A DNA stretch of 29,152 bases from a virus: the IMG/VR virus record IMGVR_UViG_3300043775_002897, positions 1 to 29,152 of that record; one strand, given 5' to 3'. The notes under the pieces were generated by a model that worked only from the letters and a program-made list of their open reading frames with translations, was not told where the DNA came from and made no database searches. Shown here one piece after another: positions 13,274-20,244 of the stretch. The position numbers were made by a program, and so were the translations under genes. The first letter of the stretch is position 1, and every line of letters starts with the position of its first letter.

Positions 13274-13771
13274 TTATGTGCGTATCTTTTTTCTATACCC
13301 ACGGAGCAAAGCGCCCTCGGCGCGGTGAAGACGACACTGCGTGGCGCTCTTCGACAGACCCGCCTCCTTCGCTATTTCCCCAACGCTCTTCCCCTCGAAG
13401 AAGCGTTTCTGGAGGAGCGCCCGTTTCTGTTCAGGCAACTCGCCCAGGGCCTCCATCAACCGGTCCATGCGCGGGTCGTCCTTCCTCGGGCGCTGCTCGA
13501 CGACCGTCTCTGCCCACAAGAACTCCATGCCAGCGAGCCTGCGCTTACGAGAGTCGAGGTGGCTTATGGCTTGGCGTTTCACTGCGACATGGAGCAGTGT
13601 AATAAAGGCTCCCTTCTTAGGGTCGAAAGTGGCGATGTTGTTCCAGATACGGACGAGGGCCTGCTGCACCGAATCCCTGGCGGAATCGTGGCACCCTAGG
13701 ACTGCTTCGGCGGTCCTCACCAGCTTTGCAAAGTTGTCGGCGACAGCTTGGTTAAATTCTTCTTCACTCAT
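13274..13771 (-). CDS. ECF-like sigma-70 family factor
   Basis: A 165-residue protein. Residues about 10-75 look like sigma region 2 (FAKLVRTAEAVLGCHDSARDSVQQALVRIWNNIATFDPKKGAFITLLHVAVKRQAISHLDSRKRR), with the usual A-x-D-xxQQ-xxxRIW pattern, where W is typical. Residues about 105-160 are region 4 (ALGELPEQKRALLQKRFFEGKSVGEIAKEAGLSKSATQCRLHRAEGALLRGYRK), a complete helix-turn-helix. Regions 1 and 3 are absent, as in ECF factors. No anti-sigma gene is adjacent. Its ATG overlaps the stop of the coiled-coil gene and an intrinsic terminator follows. It could direct host RNA polymerase to a phage promoter class; the GTAATAACC box is the obvious candidate, as inference. Confidence 0.9.
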   Translation of the reverse strand: MSEEEFNQAVADNFAKLVRTAEAVLGCHDSARDSVQQALVRIWNNIATFDPKKGAFITLLHVAVKRQAISHLDSRKRRLAGMEFLWAETVVEQRPRKDDPRMDRLMEALGELPEQKRALLQKRFFEGKSVGEIAKEAGLSKSATQCRLHRAEGALLRGYRKKIRT

Positions 13772-14370
13772 GGCTTCTGCTCATAGGCTTGGACGGCGTT
13801 CCGAAGGGCGTTAATGAACCCCGCAGTCGGAGCGGTGTCTTTCCATGAAGGCTGATCCCAACGAGCGATGAGTTCGTTGGCTTTCTCGGCCAATGTGTTT
13901 GCCTCTCGCAATTTGCACTGCGCTAAAACCATTTGGTCGGTAGCGATGACAAACGCCTCTCTCGCTTCGTCGCGCTCGCGTTGCATTTTAAATACACCTA
14001 TCTGCCAATGGATTACTGCTAAACGGTGTTTTTCTATCGCTTCGTCACGCTCATTGCACAGTTTATTGACGGCCAGCATGTGTTCGGCTGCGAGGCTGTC
14101 GTATTTTCCCCTCGCCTCGTCGCGCTCTCTGTAAACTTTTTCGAGTTCGCCCACCAGGCGGTCGTGGTGTTCGGCTTCTCGCTGGGCATCAAGCCGCAGG
14201 ATGTCCCGCTCTGCCCTCGCTTCGTCGCGCTCGCGCTCCATTTTTCGGCAAAAAGCTAAAATGTCGTCACTCCATGACCCTCTTTCACGGAAGAAAGCAT
14301 CCGTCTCTGGTGAGGAGCAAAAAAACTTCGTTACCGGAGTTTCAGCCCCTTTAATAATGTCAATTTTCAT
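13768..14370 (-). CDS. Coiled-coil protein with ERDEAR repeats
   Basis: A 200-residue protein; start at 14370 (MKIDIIKGAETPVTKFF) chosen because it overlaps the zinc-ribbon stop. After about 45 residues it becomes a long helix with repeated RERDEAR units (near residues 50, 83, 107 and 132), about 25 residues apart, predicting an extended coiled coil. The C-terminal part (WDQPSWKDTAPTAGFINALRNAVQAYEQKP) is non-repetitive. Partner unknown. It is coupled to the sigma factor start (ATGA), so it could be a regulator or scaffold for it, but this is speculative. Confidence 0.82.
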   Translation of the reverse strand: MKIDIIKGAETPVTKFFCSSPETDAFFRERGSWSDDILAFCRKMERERDEARAERDILRLDAQREAEHHDRLVGELEKVYRERDEARGKYDSLAAEHMLAVNKLCNERDEAIEKHRLAVIHWQIGVFKMQRERDEAREAFVIATDQMVLAQCKLREANTLAEKANELIARWDQPSWKDTAPTAGFINALRNAVQAYEQKP

Positions 14371-14557
14371 TTCTTTTTCTCTTTTGCTTCGGTTTGAACC
14401 AGTTAGGAAAATGGCCAAAGTCGCGGGGCTCGGTGACGTTATTGTTTTTGCCACAGACATCACACTTTCCGTAATGCCATGTTGCAATTTTACCTGTTAT
14501 TTTGCCGTGTTTAGCCCCACACTCCGCGCAGGCCCATTTGGGGTATTCTTTTTTCAT
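14360..14557 (-). CDS. Small zinc-ribbon protein
   Basis: A 65-residue protein with two CxxC knuckles, CAECG and CDVCG, 20 residues apart, and a basic tail (FKPKQKRKRNEN). Sequence around the first knuckle, PKWACAECGAKHG, is typical of small phage zinc-ribbon proteins. Likely binds nucleic acid or an RNA polymerase subunit; the exact role is unknown. It overlaps both neighbours (ATGA with the winged-helix gene; 11 bases with the coiled-coil gene). Confidence 0.82.
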   Translation of the reverse strand: MKKEYPKWACAECGAKHGKITGKIATWHYGKCDVCGKNNNVTEPRDFGHFPNWFKPKQKRKRNEN

Positions 14558-14814
14558 TTTACTGTGTAGGAGTATTTTCCCCGCCCTAGGTGAACCTTGT
14601 CCACAGTAAACCCGCCGAACCGCGCTTTGCGAAGGTGGCGGAGTTGAGCGGAGACGCTTGCCTCGGGCGCTCCGGTTTCTTTGGCGATTTGTTTGAGCGT
14701 CCGGCCCTTGCCGTCAATCATAAGGTTCTTTATCCGTTCATGTTGCACGGAGAGTCTTTCGGTGTCGCGGGATGGCTTGTAGTCGGAGCCGTTGAAGAGT
14801 TCGAGTTGTTGCAT
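14554..14814 (-). CDS. Small winged-helix DNA-binding protein
   Basis: 86 residues from the ATG at 14814 (MQQLELFNGSDYKP); in-frame ATGs at 14838 and 14859 are alternatives, but the GTAATAACC box would then be inside the gene (coding V-I-T), and the 14859 start lies in the terminator T-tract. The core is VQHERIKNLMIDGKGRTLKQIAKETGAPEASVSAQLRHLRKARFGG, a clear helix-turn-helix with a recognition helix, then a wing (TVDKVHLGRGKYSYTVK). It is a transcription-regulator-like protein at the head of the sigma factor operon, directly after a terminator and a promoter-like box. Confidence 0.82.
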   Translation of the reverse strand: MQQLELFNGSDYKPSRDTERLSVQHERIKNLMIDGKGRTLKQIAKETGAPEASVSAQLRHLRKARFGGFTVDKVHLGRGKYSYTVK

Positions 14815-14823
14815 AGGTTGTGA

Positions 14824-14832
14824 GGTTATTAC
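14824..14832 (-). promoter_or_regulatory. Promoter-like box GTAATAACC after a terminator
   Basis: Minus-strand GTAATAACC lies 25 bases downstream of the intrinsic terminator's T-run and nine bases upstream of the ATG at 14814. A gene cluster that starts after a terminator needs its own promoter, and this is the only recurrent motif in the interval. The short distance implies a leaderless or nearly leaderless message if the box acts as a -10 element. Confidence 0.6.
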
Positions 14833-14857
14833 AGACATTTTGGGGTTAAGATTGTTC

Positions 14858-14903
14858 AAAAAAAAAGTGCCCGCCTTCCGTGGTTAGGCCACACGCGGCG
14901 GGC
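14858..14903 (-). terminator. Intrinsic terminator of the replication operon
   Basis: Stem GCCCGCC (14869-14875) / GGCGGGC (14897-14903), extended inside by CGTGG (14879-14883) with CCAC; on the minus strand followed by GCAC and nine T (14866-14858). It lies about 90 bases after the stop of the SF3 helicase gene and separates the replication operon from the sigma factor operon. Confidence 0.92.
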
Positions 14904-14981
14904 TTGCGTGTCGAAAAAGGTATCAGCCAACCAAACCAAACGACTGCACCTTGACCAGGACACTCACGGCTTATCCAGTGT
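14904..14981 (-). other. Possible small RNA between box and terminator
   Basis: A 78-base interval without a recognised gene, directly after the GTAATAACC box at 14986-14994 and directly before the terminator. If the box is a promoter, the only product would be a transcript of roughly 120 bases including the terminator hairpin. A 14-codon frame starting GTG is present but has no supporting evidence. Confidence 0.35.
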
Positions 14982-14985
14982 AAAC

Positions 14986-14994
14986 GGTTATTAC
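14986..14994 (-). promoter_or_regulatory. Promoter-like box GTAATAACC at a stop codon
   Basis: Minus-strand GTAATAACCGTT whose first TAA is the stop codon of the SF3 helicase gene. No gene follows before the terminator at 14858-14903. Confidence 0.5.
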
Positions 14995-16643
14995 TCTTTC
15001 ATGGGAGCAAACACTACGGGCTCAGGTGCATCGACCCAAGGCATAAAGATTTTAAATTTCAGTGATTTCTTGGAGAGGGGCGACTTTGGGATCACATCCA
15101 CCCCCATGTCTCCTCGGGCCGCGAGTTCGCGCAGCTTTGAGGAAATGATGGTTTGGGTGAGCCCGCGAAGTTGTTCGGGGCTGTTTCGGAAGCAGGCCCC
15201 GAGTTCATCAAGGAGCGCCGATGCTGTTCCCGTGAATGGCTTTGAGCGTTCCTCGCTGGTTCTACGCGCCCACCATTCATTGAGCTTTTCGTGGACCGCT
15301 CCGGTGGAGGACGACTGAAACTGCCGTTCGCGTATCTCCTCGGCGACTATGGCGCGGATTCCGTAGCGCCCCCTGCGATCAATAACGTCTTCTGGCGCTT
15401 CCCAGTTGAGGAGCCATGCAAGAAAGTGTGGCAGTTCCGTATTTTCAAGGTTGTCGAATACCTCGGAGGATGGGTGGTCGGCCCAAGATTTCATGTAAAC
15501 GCCCACGATTTTATCGGCGTTGGAGAGTTCCATTGTCGGCATGAGGCGGATCGAGATGGGGTCATCGTTGAGAGCCAGCACGACACGCCCCTTCCACTCT
15601 ACTTCCGTAGGTGTTTGGTATTTCTCGTGATACATATGGCTCCCGTGAGCGACGAGCTTCTTCAAGGCGCTGGCGTAGGCGAGGCGCTTGTCTTCGCTTG
15701 ACGCTCCCTGCGAGTCGTCAATAACCGCCAGTGGCGCTCTGAAAACTTCTGCGTTAAACCCTCCCGCTGCGCCATTTGCCATGTTGCTCATGTCGGAGAA
15801 CCCGCCCATGGCTGGCTTGAGGATTTTGTGGATCGTCCAGCTTTTGTAGCAGTGAACCGGACCAACAAGGGCCAATATCTGCCCTAGAGCCGGGTCGCCT
15901 GCAAGGGCGGATTCATAGAACCGCTTGAACCAAGCAAGAAAGAGGTTCCGGTATTGGTCTGACGCAAAGACATTATCGTAAACTTGCGCGATAAGTGGGA
16001 ACTTCTCGCCCCAAGCCCCCACGGTGTCCGCTGGCTGCATGGCTTTGACCATAGACAGGTTCAGGAACTTGCGACCGCTCTTGTCCACGATGTCGTCGTG
16101 GTGGTAGAGAAAAGGGGCGGCTCCATCGACGCGGCGGCTTTTGAGGATAGTCCGCAGCGCGATGTCAATCTGCGAGGCGACTTGACCCTTTGCGGCCTTT
16201 GAACTAAGCCCGCGACCTTTGAGTTCCACATGAACCATGCTGGATGCGAGCGGCCTCCACCATCCGTCCTCGGCCTTGTCGTAGAAGTTCTTGCCGTCGA
16301 AAGCGAAGTCTTGGAAGCTGGCGGGATCGAGAACCGAGCCTATGCCGTTCGCTTGGGTAAAAGCTCTAGCGGCAGCAGCGAGGGCTTCGGATTCAGATAG
16401 ATTAGGCTCTGTTCCTTCAGGTTGTCCTTCCTCGTCACCTTCGGCAACCTCGTCAGCCTCACCGCTGTCAGGCTCCCTGGGCACGCTCCCAGCGGGACCA
16501 CCATCGCCGCTATGTCCCTCGCCGTCCTTGTCCACTCCTCCTTGTTCGTCGCTCCCACTTGGATTAGGGCATGCGCCGACGAGTTGCCCGACAAGGTTAT
16601 ACACGAAATTCGGAGTGGGAGTTGTTTGAGGATCGTGAGCCAT
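14991..16643 (-). CDS. SF3-type replicative helicase (DUF5906/D5-like) with altered P-loop
   Basis: Up to 550 residues. Residues 200-250 (LSMVKAMQPADTVGAWGEKFPLIAQVYDNVF) lead into an SF3-like ATPase: P-loop GPVHCYKS (261-268), Walker B PLAVIDD (304-310), motif C VVLALND (354-360). The C-terminal 120 residues look like a D5-type tail. The P-loop has Y where a glycine precedes KS in most ATPases. The first ~100 residues are acidic and low in complexity and overlap the upstream primase gene in another frame for 304 bases. The start at 16643 has a GAAATAAATCT leader like other genes here, but a later start (M136) or frameshift fusion to the primase is possible. Role: unwinding at the phage replication fork. 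Confidence 0.8.
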   Translation of the reverse strand: MAHDPQTTPTPNFVYNLVGQLVGACPNPSGSDEQGGVDKDGEGHSGDGGPAGSVPREPDSGEADEVAEGDEEGQPEGTEPNLSESEALAAAARAFTQANGIGSVLDPASFQDFAFDGKNFYDKAEDGWWRPLASSMVHVELKGRGLSSKAAKGQVASQIDIALRTILKSRRVDGAAPFLYHHDDIVDKSGRKFLNLSMVKAMQPADTVGAWGEKFPLIAQVYDNVFASDQYRNLFLAWFKRFYESALAGDPALGQILALVGPVHCYKSWTIHKILKPAMGGFSDMSNMANGAAGGFNAEVFRAPLAVIDDSQGASSEDKRLAYASALKKLVAHGSHMYHEKYQTPTEVEWKGRVVLALNDDPISIRLMPTMELSNADKIVGVYMKSWADHPSSEVFDNLENTELPHFLAWLLNWEAPEDVIDRRGRYGIRAIVAEEIRERQFQSSSTGAVHEKLNEWWARRTSEERSKPFTGTASALLDELGACFRNSPEQLRGLTQTIISSKLRELAARGDMGVDVIPKSPLSKKSLKFKIFMPWVDAPEPVVFAPMKE

Positions 16644-17266
16644 AGATTTATTTCGATGTTGTCGCTCTCAACGAGCAGGTATTTGAAGGATGTTGTGTTT
16701 TCTTCGGAGCGGCGGGAGGCTTTTCCTAAGCGTTCGTTTTTCTGGTATAGTCCGGTCACAGGGTTCATCAGGAACCAAGCGCCGTTCTGGTTGTGCTGGA
16801 GCATATTATCAAGATACTCCTGCGGGGTTGCGTGACTCCAGACGAGTTGGCCTTGACTGCGCTCGTTGGTGAAGATAATAGTTTTTTCACTCGCCCCGTA
16901 GAGGGCGCGGAGGGCTCCGGTGGTGGAAACCCAGTCGGGGTCAATTGGGCTCAGAGCCTTGATCTCCTCAAAGCTCGTTGGCCCCTTGGCGGTAAGGCGT
17001 TTGACCCCTGTTGGGTCGGGCAGGAATTTGGGTATGTATTCTCCACTTGGGGCCGCGCCCTGTGTAGCCCTGCGGATCGTGTTTTCGATCTCGTTAGGTT
17101 GAGGTGGGCGGCTCATCCACTCGGTAATAAGATCGAGAATTTCGTCTTCTTCGATCTCGTTGCGGATGAGGGCGTTCACCGCTGACATGAGCCAGCGGTG
17201 ACAGCCTTCTCCTGCTGCGGGGCATTCTGCGACCCCGAACTCACTTGGGCTTCTGAGCGTCATCAT
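16340..17266 (-). CDS. RepB-type (AEP) DNA primase domain protein
   Basis: A 308-residue protein. The region NGAWFLMNPVTG, FKYLLVESDNIE (E200, D202), SCITLSGNSSAHALIQVGA (226-239 with the SGxSxH motif) and RLTRLPKVTRKDNLKEQSLIYL follows the RepB/archaeo-eukaryotic primase pattern (ExD, SGGxSxH, RLPGxxR, QxLxYL). Residues 1-80 include a helical domain. In many phages this domain and the SF3 helicase are one polypeptide; here the helicase is in a different, overlapping frame immediately downstream. Its start overlaps the stop of the 105-residue gene. Role: primer synthesis. Confidence 0.8.
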   Translation of the reverse strand: MMTLRSPSEFGVAECPAAGEGCHRWLMSAVNALIRNEIEEDEILDLITEWMSRPPQPNEIENTIRRATQGAAPSGEYIPKFLPDPTGVKRLTAKGPTSFEEIKALSPIDPDWVSTTGALRALYGASEKTIIFTNERSQGQLVWSHATPQEYLDNMLQHNQNGAWFLMNPVTGLYQKNERLGKASRRSEENTTSFKYLLVESDNIEINLWLTILKQLPLRISCITLSGNSSAHALIQVGATNKEEWTRTARDIAAMVVPLGACPGSLTAVRLTRLPKVTRKDNLKEQSLIYLNPKPSLLPLELLPKRTA

Positions 17267-17580
17267 TCTTCGTATCCTTCTTGAATATCAGGTCGTAGTT
17301 TTCCCGATACCTCCCGTAGTTGACCCCCTTGCGGGGCTTGTCTCCCTTTCCATTTCTCACTCGTATTATGTCGGTTGTCATAAGCTGCTTTTCTTAAATT
17401 GTCTGCGGGCAAATCCATCGCGTAGCAGATGTCGTCATAGGTCTTGCTGTGCAGAAAGAACAGGGCCTCCTCGCGCACGCGGATGCTCTTCGAGCCTGCC
17501 TGAACAATGGACTGCTCGATGATGGCACAAAGCACGGCGCGGACGCCCAGCATGTCCAGTTCCTCGTGATTATTTGGCAT
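17263..17580 (-). CDS. Small phage protein between polymerase and primase
   Basis: A 105-residue protein, MPNNHEELDMLGVRAVLCAIIEQSI.... The central EEALFFLHSKTYDDICYAMDLPADNLRKAA resembles a family of small phage proteins in which [RE]xxALxFLxSxxFxxICxxLxLDPxxxR is conserved, commonly found near replication genes. The C-terminal 30 residues are basic and G/Q-rich. It overlaps the polymerase stop by 11 bases and the primase start by four, so it is part of the replication operon. Possible DNA-binding accessory; not proven. Confidence 0.8.
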   Translation of the reverse strand: MPNNHEELDMLGVRAVLCAIIEQSIVQAGSKSIRVREEALFFLHSKTYDDICYAMDLPADNLRKAAYDNRHNTSEKWKGRQAPQGGQLREVSGKLRPDIQEGYEE

Positions 17581-19375
17581 AATACCTCATAACTGTGGCC
17601 TCCGCGCCCATTGGCAGGCTCTTACACCATTCTGGAGGAGTCGCCATGATTGACTCGATGTCGGCTTGCGCTTCTTTCGCACTCGCTTCATTCACAAGGC
17701 ACACGACTTCGTCGTGAACCCTCAGAATCACCTCGTAGCCTTTTTCGGCCAAGACCGAGACGCGGTCCATGAAGATGTCGCGGGCGAAAGCCTGAGTTAG
17801 ATTCTCAGCTAACAGCCCGCCGTAAAGTTTGCTGCGGAGCATCTTGCCGTTGCGCGGGATGACCCCGCTATATCCCGTTTTTTGATACCCGTCAAAGTCG
17901 TGTAATTTCTCCCACCCCCCTTTAGGTATTACGGTTTGTGTCTGCCCGCTGATGTCTCGGTAAACGAGCCTGCGAAGATTGGGCAATTCTACTTCTAAGT
18001 GGGACCCTCGGGATTCCCTGAGCTTATTTTCGAGTTTACGCCAGAGCGCCACGATCTTCGCGTTGGTTTTGCGGTAATCGGTCACGATGCGCTCGGCTTC
18101 CGAAGGGGAAATCTCCAGACCCGCCATCATTTTAGCGACAACCTGGAATTTGTTAGCCCCGCAGCCGAAGCCAAGTCCTAGGACACGAGCTTTTGCCAGT
18201 TGGCGTAATGCTTTATCGACGTCCTTGAGAGGGCGGGGGTCTGTGTAGCCCATAGTCGCCCTTGCATGAGCCTCGTAAACATCAACCCCCGTGCGTAGGA
18301 CGTCGAGAGTCTCAAAGTCGTTTGCAAGATACAGGATACAACGGGCCTCGATTTGTGAGAGATCGCATACCACGAGCATTTTTCCTGCTGGGGCCTCGAT
18401 CAAAGAGCGAATATCGACGCCTGATACAACGTCACGGGGAAGGTTTTGAGCGTTCCACCCCCCTGAACCCGAGTCCCGCCCCGTGGTTGCCCCAAAATAC
18501 TTGAGATCATACCCCATCCGACCGCTCGGACGGGTGCGGGTGAGCATAGTTTGAATGGTTTTGAGATGCTTGTTGGCCTTGCGGTGTTCCCGCATCGCCT
18601 TGACCCACGAAAACTTGTCCGCAAACTCGTCTTCCCACCGTTGAGCCTGGTCTTCCTTTTCCGCGAAGGAGTCAGGAGCCCAAATTCCCTCCGCCGCGCA
18701 TTGGTCGCGCACTGCATGGAGGCTCAAGGCCGGACGACCAGGGTGCCACGGTAGAAGGTCGCGTGTTTTTTGGCTGGTTTCTTCTAATATGACTGAGCTT
18801 TCGTGCAGTTTTTCTATGTTTACTGGCACACCCCGCATCGTCATCTCGCGTGTGAGTCGGGATACCTTTTTCTCCTTGTCCGGCCATTTATCCGCGTGTT
18901 TAACCCACAGATTCAGAGTGTTTTCAGCGTCCGCGAGGGCATACTTGCGAACTTCTTCCTGAAAATCTGGCGTCATGGTCGCCCACTGCTTCTTTTTCAT
19001 CTTGTCGCGGACATCCTTCGATATTTCGACCCCGAGAAGGTGGTGACTCGCCTCTTTGAGCGAGCGGGGGTATCCGAGGTAGGCTGTCATGTCGGCGGTA
19101 TCGTGGACCGCTGCGGCTTTTACTGGCGGGAGGACTCCTTTTTCGATCAAGCACTCAACGAGCGTGAGGTCAAACCCCGCGTTGTGCATAATCCACGTCT
19201 GTCCATCGACTTGATCCCACGGAGCATCTTTCGGATGCCCGACAAAACGAAGCCCGTCATCCCCCGCCATTGAGACGAGGTAGATGTCGGTTGCGCGGGC
19301 ATAGTGCCACGCGCCCATAGTTGAGACACTGGTGTCATTGTCATAGTAAGATTCAAAGTCGATGGCGCAGATCAT
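17570..19375 (-). CDS. polA: Family A DNA polymerase with 3'-5' exonuclease domain
   Basis: 601 residues from the ATG at 19375 (MICAIDFESYYDND); an upstream in-frame ATG at 19411 would read the GTAATAACC box as coding and is rejected. Exonuclease motifs: IDFES (D6, E8), HNAGFD (64-69), YALADAENT (145-153). Polymerase motifs: CDLSQIEAR (A, 337-345), KARVLGLGFGCGANKF (B, 395-410), RVHDEV (C). Length fits phage single-chain replicative polymerases without a 5'-nuclease domain. It replicates phage DNA with the neighbouring helicase, primase and ssDNA-binding protein. The symbol is used only for the family. Confidence 0.96.
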   Translation of the reverse strand: MICAIDFESYYDNDTSVSTMGAWHYARATDIYLVSMAGDDGLRFVGHPKDAPWDQVDGQTWIMHNAGFDLTLVECLIEKGVLPPVKAAAVHDTADMTAYLGYPRSLKEASHHLLGVEISKDVRDKMKKKQWATMTPDFQEEVRKYALADAENTLNLWVKHADKWPDKEKKVSRLTREMTMRGVPVNIEKLHESSVILEETSQKTRDLLPWHPGRPALSLHAVRDQCAAEGIWAPDSFAEKEDQAQRWEDEFADKFSWVKAMREHRKANKHLKTIQTMLTRTRPSGRMGYDLKYFGATTGRDSGSGGWNAQNLPRDVVSGVDIRSLIEAPAGKMLVVCDLSQIEARCILYLANDFETLDVLRTGVDVYEAHARATMGYTDPRPLKDVDKALRQLAKARVLGLGFGCGANKFQVVAKMMAGLEISPSEAERIVTDYRKTNAKIVALWRKLENKLRESRGSHLEVELPNLRRLVYRDISGQTQTVIPKGGWEKLHDFDGYQKTGYSGVIPRNGKMLRSKLYGGLLAENLTQAFARDIFMDRVSVLAEKGYEVILRVHDEVVCLVNEASAKEAQADIESIMATPPEWCKSLPMGAEATVMRYYAK

Positions 19376-19393
19376 AGAAAGTGCGGGTTGCAA

Positions 19394-19402
19394 GGTTATT
19401 AC
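19394..19402 (-). promoter_or_regulatory. Promoter-like box GTAATAACC before the DNA polymerase
   Basis: Minus-strand TGTAATAACC followed by TTGCAACCC, 18 bases before the ATG at 19375 and 18 bases after the stop of the upstream gene. Confidence 0.6.
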
Positions 19403-19420
19403 ACCCTGCAACCCAATTTT

Positions 19421-20179
19421 TTAGGCGAGGTTGGCGATGAGTTCTTTCTGAGCCTCGGTCACGAGTCCTGCCGAGCGGATGGTGGGGGTCCACCAAGATT
19501 TGTCGGCCTTGGTCACGATGACACTCCCCAAATCCCACTGCCCGCCTTTGAGGCCCACGGCAGCGAGGTGAGTGCGAAGACTTGTTGCCAGGGGCACGGC
19601 GATCCCGCTGTATGAAGTGCTGGCGAATGTCGCCACGGCGCGTGTGTAGCGTGTGCCGTCGCTCGCGACATTGTAGAAGAGGCTTTCGCTGTCGTCACTA
19701 AGTCCCTCGACCGCCTGAATCATGAACTCAACGGTTGCCATCTCTGAGAAAAACCCGATTCCACGGGTCCAATGAACCTGACCGCCCGCTTCTCGAACTT
19801 GGGCTGCGGTGGAGAACATGCGAGCGGGGGTTTGCTCCCTGTCGTCGTAGGGGATATTCTCCTGATACTGCTTCATCATCTGGAGCGCGATGACGCGAAC
19901 CGGAACGCCCTTCTTTTTGTCAGTGGGGTCGATCGTGCTGATCTGGTGCTGCTTGTCCAAAACCCAAGTTCCTGGGCTGAACTGGTCGGCCAAGACACCT
20001 GTCTTATTGACAAGATTGATGCGTGGCAGGCGTGTGTCGCTGGAGTCCCAATCGCCAACGAGTCCCTTGTCTGCAAGAGTGTTGGGGGTTGCGATGTTGG
20101 CGAGCGTGTTAGGCTCTGCTGTGGTGAGTGCTTTGGACTCGGTGGTGCTTTCGATTTCGCTGAATGATATTGTAGCCAT
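19421..20179 (-). CDS. Putative phage ssDNA-binding protein
   Basis: 252 residues from the ATG at 20179 (MATISFSEIESTTESKAL). The in-frame ATG at 20248 is rejected because its leader would code through the box and hairpin. Recognisable stretches: RLPRINLVNKTGVLADQFSPGTWVLDKQ (about 58-85), VIALQMMKQYQENI, and a C-terminal KADKSWWTPTIRSAGLVTEAQKELIANL. Its gene lies between a helicase/nuclease and a family A polymerase, the usual place of phage ssDNA-binding proteins (DUF2815-type neighbours), and it has its own promoter-like box. The assignment is by position and size rather than by a firm motif; an uncharacterised replication accessory is the alternative. Confidence 0.62.
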   Translation of the reverse strand: MATISFSEIESTTESKALTTAEPNTLANIATPNTLADKGLVGDWDSSDTRLPRINLVNKTGVLADQFSPGTWVLDKQHQISTIDPTDKKKGVPVRVIALQMMKQYQENIPYDDREQTPARMFSTAAQVREAGGQVHWTRGIGFFSEMATVEFMIQAVEGLSDDSESLFYNVASDGTRYTRAVATFASTSYSGIAVPLATSLRTHLAAVGLKGGQWDLGSVIVTKADKSWWTPTIRSAGLVTEAQKELIANLA

Positions 20180-20203
20180 TTTTGGATTTTTAGTTTTAGT
20201 TTT

Positions 20204-20239
20204 GTTCTGGGGTTGTGGAATAGACAGAACGGTTATTAC
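20204..20239 (-). promoter_or_regulatory. Promoter-like box GTAATAACC plus GTTCT/AGAAC stem
   Basis: Minus-strand GTAATAACC (20239-20231), then GTTCT (20230-20226), a 17-base loop and AGAAC (20208-20204). It lies between the helicase/nuclease stop (20245) and the ATG at 20179. Confidence 0.62.
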
Positions 20240-20244
20240 TCCGT

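Noticed and set aside
13157-13814. Plus-strand frames of 108-180 codons
   Set aside because: They are the antisense of the sigma factor gene and of the terminator region.
19376-19411. Earlier start for the DNA polymerase (19411), and likewise earlier starts at 20248, 23274 and 27598
   Set aside because: Each would translate through the GTAATAACC box as V-I-T or N-N; the shorter starts fit the conserved protein ends and the repeated box position better.
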